Part shown: in pieces, positions 27,889 through 35,169 of the stretch
Layout of the letters: the number at the start of each line of letters is the position of its first letter
How positions within the stretch are numbered: the first letter of the stretch is position 1
DNA from: Nostoc sp. CHAB 5824
GTDB taxonomy: Bacteria; Cyanobacteriota; Cyanobacteriia; Cyanobacteriales; Nostocaceae
DNA length: 64,000 nt
Direction: 5' to 3'
Assembly (NCBI RefSeq): GCF_020829665.1
Contig: NZ_JAIVFT010000002.1
Span: 248,001 to 312,000 of the forward strand
Position numbers and translations under genes: made by a program
The notes under the pieces: generated by a model
Seen by the model: only the letters and a program-made list of their open reading frames with translations
Told to the model about the DNA's origin: nothing
Databases searched by the model: none

Positions 27889-27979
27889 GGCTTAGATACT
27901 CCTTCCAGTAAGCTTTTGCGTCCTCAATGTCCTCAACCTGTGTACTTTTGTCGCCTCCACACAGTAAGCTGATGCGCGT
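27875..27979 (-). pseudogene. RelE/HigB-like toxin, C-terminal remnant
   Basis: On the minus strand 34 codons read TRISLLCGGDKSTQVEDI and EDAKAYWKEYLSREEI before a stop at 27875-27877, overlapping the antitoxin start by 14 bp. LLCGGDKSTQxxDIxxAK is the characteristic C-terminus of HigB/RelE toxins. A stop codon (27980-27982) precedes it and the upstream sequence turns into a GTTGACAGT-type repeat, so the first about 65-70 residues are missing. The toxin is not functional. Confidence 0.75.
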
Positions 27980-28120
27980 CTAAAGTATATAAACACTCTT
28001 GATGGTCGTTAACTGTTGACTGTTGACAGTCATCAGTCATCAGTCAACAGGTAAATTTCTCTAGATAATGACTATCCTTAAATAGTAAGGGAATCAGAGT
28101 AAATTGCCAGCAGGTGTCAA

Positions 28121-29314
28121 ATGCTGCAACCAGAACAGATATTACAAGACCGTTATCAAATCCAACGCCAACTAGGCAACAATGGAATTCGTCAAACTTG
28201 GCTAGCTAAGGATTTACAAGCCTCTGATGGCGAAAATTCGACCGTTGTGGTCAAACTTTTGGCCTTTGGCGGTACTGTCCAGTGGGATGATCTGAAACTT
28301 TTTGAGAGGGAAGCACAAATACTTAAACAGCTAAATCACCCCCGCATCCCTCGATATATAGATTATTTTTGTATCGACGATCGCACACTCTGGTTTGCCT
28401 TAATACAAGAATATATTCCTGGTGAGTCGCTCAAGGAAAAACTTGCTATTGGCGAAAGGTTTAGTGAAAAGCGAGCGAGAAAACTTGCTGTTGAGGTTTT
28501 AAATATTCTTACGTATCTACATGAGTTGAATCCAGGAGTATTGCATAGAGATATTAAACCGAGTAATTTAATCTGGAGCGAAGATAATCGGATTTATTTA
28601 GTTGATTTTGGTGCAGTTCAGGCTAAAGCGGCAAGAGAGGGCGTTACTTTCACCGTTGTCGGGACTTATGGTTATGCCCCAATGGAACAATTTGGTGGTC
28701 GAGCGGTTGCGGCTTCAGACCTTTATGCACTGGGAGCGACTTTAATTCATTTGCTCACTGGAACTTCCCCTTCTGATTTACCCCAGCAAGATTTGCGACT
28801 GCAATTTACAGACCGAGTTAGTCTCAGTCCGAGTTTTATCAGTTGGCTACAAAAGTTGATAGAACCTGCTCCAGAACAACGATTTACTAATGCCCGCCAA
28901 GCGCTAAGTACTCTCAAATCTGGTTTGGCTGTCAAATCTGCAAACAAAAATCAACTTTTACCGCCAAAAGAAATAATCAACAATTCTGGATGTGGGATAA
29001 ATAATCACAATGAAACAGTCCCAGAGGAAATTCTCGGTTGGAATTGGGGAGCATTTCTAATGCCTTGGTTGTGGATGTGGCCAAATCAAGTTTGGTGTGG
29101 AGTGTTCTGTTTTATACCAAAATTTTCGTGGTTTCTGGCGATCGCATTCGGTGCAAAAGGCAATGAATGGGCTTGGAAAAGTAGACGGTGGAACAGTATT
29201 GAACAATTCAAAGCGCATCAAAGAGGCTGGGCGATCGCTGGTATTCTAATTGGAGGGCCGATTAGTATTATGATGTGGGTTCGAGCGATCGCTTTGCTCA
29301 AATCTGCACTGTAA
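28121..29314 (+). CDS. Serine/threonine protein kinase with C-terminal membrane domain
   Basis: A 397-residue protein. The kinase domain occupies about 1-270: a modified glycine loop LGNNGIRQTWLAKD, VVKLL (Lys), EREAQIL (Glu), VLHRDIKPSNLIW (catalytic loop), VDFGAVQ (DFG) and GTYGYAPMEQ (APE region). A low-complexity linker follows. The C-terminal part GWNWGAFLMPWLWMWPNQVW, WFLAIAFGAKGNEWAWKSRR and WAIAGILIGGPISIMMWVR resembles DUF2628-like membrane domains. It is a Hanks-type kinase probably anchored in the plasma or thylakoid membrane. It is followed 65 bp later by a nuclease-like gene. Confidence 0.9.
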   Translation: MLQPEQILQDRYQIQRQLGNNGIRQTWLAKDLQASDGENSTVVVKLLAFGGTVQWDDLKLFEREAQILKQLNHPRIPRYIDYFCIDDRTLWFALIQEYIPGESLKEKLAIGERFSEKRARKLAVEVLNILTYLHELNPGVLHRDIKPSNLIWSEDNRIYLVDFGAVQAKAAREGVTFTVVGTYGYAPMEQFGGRAVAASDLYALGATLIHLLTGTSPSDLPQQDLRLQFTDRVSLSPSFISWLQKLIEPAPEQRFTNARQALSTLKSGLAVKSANKNQLLPPKEIINNSGCGINNHNETVPEEILGWNWGAFLMPWLWMWPNQVWCGVFCFIPKFSWFLAIAFGAKGNEWAWKSRRWNSIEQFKAHQRGWAIAGILIGGPISIMMWVRAIALLKSAL

Positions 29315-29379
29315 GGTAAGCCTTTTGGGTAAATATCAAGGGAAGATTTTTTAGCCAGATCAGTATAAGGGTTCAACAA

Positions 29380-30006
29380 ATGGTTCAAATTCTTCAAGGA
29401 AAAGATATTACCCTAGCCCAACTGATTGATGAATTTGGCCTACAACTTGCAGACAACGAAGATTTTTTTTCAGAATGGCGGCATGATTTACCTGAGTTGA
29501 GTGACTTAGAAAAGGAATCTCTCAACGAAGTCAAGGCAGAATATTTGCATCTATCGAAATATCCTGTTTTGGAACCTCTAGTCAAAATGGTAGTGCTATC
29601 TCCACTATTGCGTCTAGCAGGTTTTTATCAACCGCCTTTCTACATTGCCTCAGAACAAGAGGTAAAAATCTCTTCTGAAGACGAAGGCACGATTATCAGA
29701 GGACGTATTGACATCTTGGTGTTCCATCCTCCATTTTGGGTTCTCGTTATTGAAGCAAAACGAGCAGATTATTCTTTGGAGGTAGGAATTCCTCAAGCAT
29801 TAGCTTATATGTTGGCTAATGCTAGTAATGATAAACCTACATTTGGTTTTGTAATCAATGGTCGGGAATTTCAATTTATTAAGTTGACGAAACAGGGTAC
29901 ACCGAGATATGCATTATCTTACACACTGTCACTAAATCGTGGGGATGACCTACATACTGTTGTCAAAGTGTTAAAACGCATAGCTCATTTAATTCGTAAT
30001 TCGTAA
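29380..30006 (+). CDS. PD-(D/E)XK nuclease-like protein (HsdR N-terminal type)
   Basis: A 208-residue protein with the catalytic pattern GRIDILVFH, then VLVIEAKRADYSLEVGIPQA: D of motif II and the E-x-K of motif III, followed by the conserved Gln. KYPVLEPLVKMVVLSPLLRLA precedes it. This matches the very common cyanobacterial family annotated as restriction endonuclease subunit R-like, related to the nuclease domain of type I HsdR. No methylase, specificity subunit or helicase is adjacent. Biological role is unknown. Confidence 0.8.
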   Translation: MVQILQGKDITLAQLIDEFGLQLADNEDFFSEWRHDLPELSDLEKESLNEVKAEYLHLSKYPVLEPLVKMVVLSPLLRLAGFYQPPFYIASEQEVKISSEDEGTIIRGRIDILVFHPPFWVLVIEAKRADYSLEVGIPQALAYMLANASNDKPTFGFVINGREFQFIKLTKQGTPRYALSYTLSLNRGDDLHTVVKVLKRIAHLIRNS

Positions 30007-30011
30007 TCTTG

Positions 30012-30125
30012 TAGGGTGCGTTATGCCTCTGGCTAATGCACCATCCCAATACTTTAGGTATTTTACGCGTAGGCGTAGCCCGTCGTAGACATCGCTAACA
30101 CACCCTATGAAACTGTCATAGCCAA
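30012..30125. repeat. Dispersed repeat of the GTAGGGTGCGTTA type
   Basis: TGTAGGGTGCGTTATGCCTC... closes with ...CTAACACACCCTATGA, an imperfect inverted repeat with an insert containing TTTTACGCGTAGGCGTAGCC and GTCGTAGACATCGC, which is a second repeat family nested in the first. A related element is at 47134-47208. Confidence 0.75.
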
Positions 30126-30212
30126 GCGATTCGTTATTAAATTGTTTAGCTGTAGATAATCAATAATATTTTGAAGTGGCAAAAATTTTATACCCAGAAA
30201 TAATCTCATATT

Positions 30213-30557
30213 ATGTGGCAGCCAGACCCTCAAGAATTATTAATATTTTTCATACTAATAATTGTATCATGTTTTTTTGGAGGAGCAATTGCTGGAATAG
30301 CTACTCTAATCATCACAAGGAAAAGGAATTTTTATATTGAAATATTTAGACTATTAATTGGGGCTATAGGAGGGTATGAAGGTCTAGTAATCTTTATTAT
30401 TTTTAATCGTGAAGACAAGAATCCAAATAAAATACTTAAACTAATTATTTCTGCTCATCAAAATCTTAGTGGATTCTTCATTCCAAGTATGTTAGGGGTA
30501 ATAGGTGCAAGTATAGCTATATTTATAATGAGAAAGCTATTTCGCTGGCATTCATAA
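30213..30557 (+). CDS. Small membrane protein of unknown function
   Basis: A 114-residue protein with three predicted membrane segments: LLIFFILIIVSCFFGGAIAG, then FRLLIGAIGGYEGLVIFIIF and FFIPSMLGVIGASIAIFIM. A basic loop (TRKRNFYIE) follows the first. It is lower in GC than its neighbours. I recognise no family. It has no partner gene within 200 bp, and a repeat follows it. Confidence 0.5.
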   Translation: MWQPDPQELLIFFILIIVSCFFGGAIAGIATLIITRKRNFYIEIFRLLIGAIGGYEGLVIFIIFNREDKNPNKILKLIISAHQNLSGFFIPSMLGVIGASIAIFIMRKLFRWHS

Positions 30558-30573
30558 ATTACTAAACTATAAT

Positions 30574-30690
30574 GCAATACGGTTCGGTTAAGCCCAAAAA
30601 TAAAAATGTGTAGTTGGGTTGAGGAACGAAACCCAACTTTTTACACGGTTTGTTGGGTTTCGCAAAGCCTCAACTACAAATATTCTTAAC
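30574..30690. repeat. Nested inverted repeats, GTTGGGTTTCG family
   Basis: After AATACGGTTCGGTTAAG comes TGTAGTTGGGTTGAGGAACG, AAACCCAACTTTTTACAC and then GTTGGGTTTCGCAAAGCCTC AACTAC. The ends pair (GTAGTTG...CAACTAC) and the inner arms pair (GTTGGGTT...AACCCAAC). A related element is at about 9238-9322. Confidence 0.8.
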
Positions 30691-30702
30691 TAAACAAAAC
30701 AT

Positions 30703-30760
30703 ATCCCTCTCCGAGTCGGAGAGGGACAGACTTGAACTAAAGTTCAAGGCAGGGAGAGGT
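30703..30760. repeat. Dispersed repeat with TTGAACTAAAGTTCAA core, copy 2
   Basis: This is the reverse complement of the element at 16990-17050, with only a few differences over about 58 bp, and carries the same two nested palindromes (CCCTCTCCGA...TCGGAGAGGG and TTGAACTAAAGTTCAA). It lies at the 3' end of msrA. Confidence 0.85.
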
Positions 30761-30803
30761 TTGTCGAACTCACGTTAAGTTGACTACCTTACCAACTCCA
30801 TTT

Positions 30804-31472
30804 CTAACTACTAACTTGCGATTCAACTACACCCACGGGACAAGAAACATTTGTCCCTCCCAAACCACAATACCCGTTGGGATTTTTAGCCAGGTATTGC
30901 TGATGGTAAGCTTCCGCATAATAGAATTCCGGCGCATCCAAGATTTCTGTAGTAATCTTGCCATAACCTGCACTGTTGAGGGCTTGCTGATAAGCTTCCC
31001 GCGATGCTTCTGCTAGCTGCTTTTGACTTTCGGAATATACATAAATTCCCGAACGGTATTGAGTGCCAGCATCATTACCTTGGCGCATCCCTTGGGTTGG
31101 ATTGTGGCTTTCCCAAAAGACTTTGAGCAGTTCGGTATAACTAATTACTTTCGGATCAAACACAACCAGCACCACTTCATTGTGACCGGTTCGCCCACTA
31201 CATACCTCTTCATAAGTGGGGTTGGGTGTGAACCCAGCAGCGTAACCCACTGCGGTGGTGTAAACTCCTTTAAGTTGCCAGAATTTGCGTTCTGCACCCC
31301 AAAAACAGCCCAAGCCAAAGATTGCCTTCTCTAATCCATTGGGATAAGGAGGTTGTAAGGGATTCTTGTTGACATAATGAGCCGCAGGTACTGAGATAGA
31401 CTGTGCCCTTCCTGGCAAAGCTTCTTCAGGTGTGGGCATAACTGCCTTTTTGCCAAATCCGAATAGTGCCAT
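30804..31472 (-). CDS. msrA: Peptide-methionine (S)-S-oxide reductase MsrA
   Basis: A 222-residue enzyme that repairs oxidised methionine. The active-site motif [13 protein letters not shown] carries the catalytic Cys at about 54. Also present are [51 protein letters not shown] and the C-terminal resolving region YCGLGG. The N-terminal about 45 residues ([18 protein letters not shown]) are the extension usual in cyanobacterial and plant forms. It is monocistronic on the minus strand and probably cytoplasmic. Confidence 0.95.
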   Translation of the reverse strand: MALFGFGKKAVMPTPEEALPGRAQSISVPAAHYVNKNPLQPPYPNGLEKAIFGLGCFWGAERKFWQLKGVYTTAVGYAAGFTPNPTYEEVCSGRTGHNEVVLVVFDPKVISYTELLKVFWESHNPTQGMRQGNDAGTQYRSGIYVYSESQKQLAEASREAYQQALNSAGYGKITTEILDAPEFYYAEAYHQQYLAKNPNGYCGLGGTNVSCPVGVVESQVSS

Positions 31473-31691
31473 TGATTTTGATGATATATATCTTTACCTT
31501 ATTTACTATTGTAAAGATTCTAGCGATCGCTTGGGGTTTTCTCGGAATTCTTAGCGCAGCCATTCTCAGTAAACTGTTGGTTAGTGGGTTTTTCATAAAC
31601 TTTTATTAACTATAGTAAACATATATAAGTAGTTTGTGTGCTGGTAATACATGTAATCGTATTATTTTCTTCGGCCACAAAAAAATCATGT

Positions 31692-33194
31692 ATGTTATTT
31701 AACAGCCTAGAGTTTATATTTCTGTTTTTGCCAATTACTCTTTTCATATTCTTCTTTCTTGGTAAATATAGTTATCACCGTTTAGCAATCACTTGGTTAG
31801 TCAGCGCTTCTTTATTTTTCTATGGTTGGTGGAATCCAAGATACTTACTATTGTTTCTAGTTTCAATTGGCTTAAATTTTTTTATAGGTTATATACTCAA
31901 CCAATTAAACTCACCAGTCAGAAAAAAGACACTTCTCATTTTAGGAATAACAGCTAATTTAATTATCCTTTGTTGCTTCAAGTACGCTAACTTTTTTGTT
32001 TCAAGTGCAGCCGATATATTAGGTATAAACTTTAATTTACAAAATATTATCCTGCCATTAGGGATATCCTTCTTTACTTTTCAGCAAATTACCTACTTGG
32101 TTGACTCTTACCGTGGAGAAGCGAAAGACACTAAATTTATAGACTACTGCCTATTTATCACCTTTTTTCCTAAACTAATTTCTGGCCCTATTGTTCACCA
32201 CTCAGAGATCATGCCACAGTTCGCTGACAAAAGTGTGTGTAAGTTTAACTTGGATAATATGGCAGTAGGTATTACCATTTTCAGTTTGGGATTATTTAAG
32301 AAAGTTGTTTTTGCAGATAACATTGCTGCTTATGCAAGCCCAGTATTTAATACTGCTGCTGCTGGCATCTTCCCCACATTTTTAGAATCTTGGGTTGGTG
32401 CGTTAGCCTACACGTTACAGTTGTACTTTGATTTTTCTGGTTATTCTGATATGGCGATTGGGATAGCTAGGATGTTCGGGATTAAGTTACCAGTTAACTT
32501 TTTCTCACCTTATAAAGCTACCAGCATTAGCGACTTCTGGCGTAGGTGGCACATCACTCTTTCTAACTTTCTTCGAGATTACTTATACATTCCTTTAGGT
32601 GGTAATCGCAAAGGTGAGATTAGACGTAGTTTGAATTTAATGGTAACCATGCTGCTGGGAGGAATTTGGCACGGTGAAGGTTGGCAATTTGTCTTTTGGG
32701 GTGGATTGCATGGAGCTTATCTAAGTATTAATCATGAATGGAATGTTTTCCAAAAAAAGTATGATTTGAAAACAGATAATTGGCTGAGTATAAAACTTGG
32801 TTGGTTTATAACATTTCTTGCGGTTGTTTTCGGATGGGTATTCTTCAGAGCAGAAAACATGGCTACGGCATTCATAATTGTCAAAGGCATGATTGGATTA
32901 AATGGCTTATTATTCACTACTCAAATTATTGAATCAGGCTTAAAAAAAGCAATAATTGATATTTCTATTTTACTTGTAATCATCTGGTTGACACCTAATG
33001 TTCAAGAATGGATGGGCAAGTATGAGCCAGTTTTTAATTATGAAAAAGTAAAAAAACTTTCATCTAATAGCCTTTTTTGGCCTAGATTACAGTGGCAACC
33101 GAATCAAACCTATGCCTTAGTCATTTCAGTTTTAACTGTAATCGCGCTGTTGCACCTTACCAAAGTTAGTGAGTTTTTGTATTTTCAGTTCTAG
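31692..33194 (+). CDS. MBOAT-family O-acyltransferase (AlgI-like)
   Basis: A 500-residue multi-pass membrane protein. I start it at the ATG at 31692 (MLFNSLEFIFLFLPI), the standard start of AlgI/DltB-like proteins. Family motifs include SLFFYGWWNPRYLLLF, PLGISFFTFQQITYLVD, FPKLISGPIVH, FDFSGYSDMAIGIARMFG, then SDFWRRWHITLSNFLRDYLY, IPLGGNRKG and GGIWHGEGWQFVFWG with the catalytic His. It moves acyl groups, usually acetyl, across the membrane to extracellular polysaccharide. The next gene, 15 bp on, encodes a SGNH-like partner as in alg/wss/pat systems. Confidence 0.9.
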   Translation: MLFNSLEFIFLFLPITLFIFFFLGKYSYHRLAITWLVSASLFFYGWWNPRYLLLFLVSIGLNFFIGYILNQLNSPVRKKTLLILGITANLIILCCFKYANFFVSSAADILGINFNLQNIILPLGISFFTFQQITYLVDSYRGEAKDTKFIDYCLFITFFPKLISGPIVHHSEIMPQFADKSVCKFNLDNMAVGITIFSLGLFKKVVFADNIAAYASPVFNTAAAGIFPTFLESWVGALAYTLQLYFDFSGYSDMAIGIARMFGIKLPVNFFSPYKATSISDFWRRWHITLSNFLRDYLYIPLGGNRKGEIRRSLNLMVTMLLGGIWHGEGWQFVFWGGLHGAYLSINHEWNVFQKKYDLKTDNWLSIKLGWFITFLAVVFGWVFFRAENMATAFIIVKGMIGLNGLLFTTQIIESGLKKAIIDISILLVIIWLTPNVQEWMGKYEPVFNYEKVKKLSSNSLFWPRLQWQPNQTYALVISVLTVIALLHLTKVSEFLYFQF

Positions 33195-33209
33195 GGAGAA
33201 TCAAAGCTG

Positions 33210-34211
33210 ATGTTTGCTTATTTGAAAACCTACTTGACAATGGTAAGTACACTTATCTCATTTATTGGAGTAGTAAATGTAGCTGTTGATCCACTCTGGT
33301 ACAATCAAGGGAACAAGTTAAATCCAGTAAATGTTCCCTATAATGAAAGATTGACTAAAACAAATCTATTTTTGCATAGTGATAGGCAAAAGTATGATTG
33401 CCTGATTTTTGGTAGCTCTCGTGTCACTCTGTTAAATAGTAAGGCACTCAAGAATAATGTTTGTTTCAATTATTCTTTCAGTGCTGGAACAGCTGAGGAA
33501 TTTGCTAAATATGCCGAATATGTTAAAGAGAAAGGGGTTAATCCTCAAAAAATATATGTAGGGATAGACTCTTACAATTTCACTTTTGATAAAAAGACGG
33601 CACTTAAAAATAACGTTGAGGTAGCAAAACCAAAACCCGCCTATCAGGCTTATCTATTCTCTCTAGACACTTTGCAGTTGTCCTTGAAAACAATTTTTAG
33701 GCTAAATACAGAGATTAGATTCTACGATCAAGACTTCCAGGGTAAAGTTTTTAATAATGCCCCTAAATACAAACCTGAATTTGTAGATAAAAAAACTCAA
33801 GAAAAATGTAACTTTTCTCGCATTGCCTATTACAAAGAAATACGACATATATTCCCGAATGCTAAAATTATTGGATATGTACCACCAATATCAGTTTGGA
33901 AGCTTTTCAATGAAAGCTATGCTCGTGGTTTGCTAGACTGCGAATTACAGGCAATTTATGAAGCTACCAAGAGTTACGATATAACATACGATTTCTCATA
34001 TCCTTCAGAGATGACTACAGTAACCTATAATACTTATGATGGTAGTCACTACTACCCAGATGTGAATAATCAAATAGCACAAGTTCTTGAAGGAAAGCTA
34101 TCCAGTTTTGGAATTCGTATCCATCAATATAATCTAAATGAATATCAGCAGTTCCATAAAAGTAAGCTAAAAAAGTATTTGTACAAGGAAAAACAGGGAG
34201 AACGGTGGTAA
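33210..34211 (+). CDS. SGNH-like acyl-transfer partner of the MBOAT protein
   Basis: A 333-residue protein with one N-terminal membrane segment (MVSTLISFIGVVNVAVDPLW) and an extracytoplasmic domain. IFGSSRVTLLNS provides the block I nucleophile Ser, and DGSHYYPDVN near the C-terminus provides the D-x-x-H pair. The overall layout resembles AlgX/AlgJ/DltD-type proteins that take the acyl group from the MBOAT channel and place it on a polymer. The gene is 15 bp downstream of the MBOAT gene, so the two form an operon. The polymer is unknown. Confidence 0.8.
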   Translation: MFAYLKTYLTMVSTLISFIGVVNVAVDPLWYNQGNKLNPVNVPYNERLTKTNLFLHSDRQKYDCLIFGSSRVTLLNSKALKNNVCFNYSFSAGTAEEFAKYAEYVKEKGVNPQKIYVGIDSYNFTFDKKTALKNNVEVAKPKPAYQAYLFSLDTLQLSLKTIFRLNTEIRFYDQDFQGKVFNNAPKYKPEFVDKKTQEKCNFSRIAYYKEIRHIFPNAKIIGYVPPISVWKLFNESYARGLLDCELQAIYEATKSYDITYDFSYPSEMTTVTYNTYDGSHYYPDVNNQIAQVLEGKLSSFGIRIHQYNLNEYQQFHKSKLKKYLYKEKQGERW

Positions 34212-34578
34212 AAAACAGAGTTTGAGTTTGTTTGAATCAATTTTTTGTAAAAATCTCTAAAGGTTAGTTCAGATTCATTTCAGATTGCTATTTAAGCTAC
34301 TTAAATAGTAGTAGTCTCAGTAATAAGTGCTACACAGATATTTACCAAAAGTAACAGCGATCCTAGTTGTTCTTGTCCATTTACGGCTAAATTACTGTGA
34401 GATAAATAAACTATTTCAGATACACCAAACAAAGATTTTAATAAGCGCTTGAGATATTCTTAAAATTCTTACGTTTTGACATTTACATATATGTCTTGAT
34501 TTTTGTTCTGGCGCTAGTCCATGCTATTCATCAATATTATAAAACTTTTTAAGGGTAAATTGGCGTCAGAAGATACTC
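34212..34578. other. 367-bp spacer containing a gene remnant
   Basis: Apart from the pseudogene fragment at 34301-34459, nothing is recognised. The rest is AT-rich and would hold the promoter of the DUF202 gene. Confidence 0.6.
34301..34459 (-). pseudogene. Decayed second copy of the helicase-like gene's 3' end
   Basis: On the minus strand the frame reads EYLKRLLKSLFGVSEIVYLS, then HSNLAVNGQEQLGSLLLLVN and ICVALITETTTI-stop. It aligns end to end with the C-terminus of the gene at 35116-37329 (RLQRILTDLLSRVSERVYLC, HSDLAVNGQEQLGPLLPLVN, ACVTVISEAAANQG-stop). DNA identity is high over the middle (CTTGTCCATTTACGGCTAAA is identical). A stop closes the frame at 34460-34462 and the upstream part is absent. 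So the 3' end was duplicated, with the DUF202 gene now between the copies. Confidence 0.85.
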
Positions 34579-35169
34579 ATGGATAAAATACCAAAAATTG
34601 ACCGTCAAAGGGAGCATCAAGCGAACGAGCGTACCTTTCTTGCTTGGCTACGCACTTCTATTGCATTGATTAGCTTTGGTTTTGCTATTGCGCGATTTGG
34701 TATATTTTTGCGCCAGTTGAATATTGCTATTACTCAACAAGAACCTCCGGTAAATCCATTATCCACTTCGGAAAATTTGGGTTTGGCTTTGGTAATTTTT
34801 GGAATTTTGACTGTTGCGTTAGCTGCGTGGCGATACAATCAAGTTTTTTGGCAAATTGAACAAGCAGATTATAAACCAAATAGGTTAATGGTTTGGATAA
34901 TGACCGGAGTAGTAATTCTTTTGGGAATTCTCAGTATTCCTTTGCTCTTAAGGCGCGATCAAGTCCCCGTTCGTTCTCCTGTTCCAATTCAACCACAGTC
35001 CCGAAATTTGCAAAGATCAACCCCAAACCTCAATGTTAAAAAAGGGACAATTACTACTCAATACAAACTAATATTTTACAACAAGATCCCCGACTTCTTA
35101 AAGAAGTCGGGGATCTCAGCCTTGGTTAGCAGCAGCCTCAGAAATAACCGTCACACAGGCATTCACTAA
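34579..35169 (+). CDS. DUF202 (YidH-type) membrane protein with repeat-derived tail
   Basis: A 196-residue open frame. The first about 125 residues are a DUF202 protein: REHQANERTFLAWLRTSIAL, ISFGFAIARFGIFLRQL, NLGLALVIFGILTVALAAWR, then RLMVWIMTGVVILLGILSIP, giving three membrane helices. Function of DUF202/YidH is unknown. The remaining tail, from about residue 140, is unlike the family. From NKIPDFLKKSGISALV on it is a reading of the 33-bp palindrome at 35084-35116 and then of the antisense strand of the next gene's 3' end. The original stop has probably been lost. Confidence 0.8.
   Translation: MDKIPKIDRQREHQANERTFLAWLRTSIALISFGFAIARFGIFLRQLNIAITQQEPPVNPLSTSENLGLALVIFGILTVALAAWRYNQVFWQIEQADYKPNRLMVWIMTGVVILLGILSIPLLLRRDQVPVRSPVPIQPQSRNLQRSTPNLNVKKGTITTQYKLIFYNKIPDFLKKSGISALVSSSLRNNRHTGIH
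35084..35116. terminator. 33-bp palindrome, probable bidirectional terminator
   Basis: Arms AGATCCCCGACTTCTT and AAGAAGTCGGGGATCT around a single A, a perfect 16-bp stem. It lies exactly at the stop codon (35116-35118) of the convergent helicase-like gene. A related but weaker element is at about 40185-40219 (GAATCCCAACTTTTTAGAGA, AGTCGGGATTC). It is also a dispersed repeat; the terminator role is inferred from position. Confidence 0.6.
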
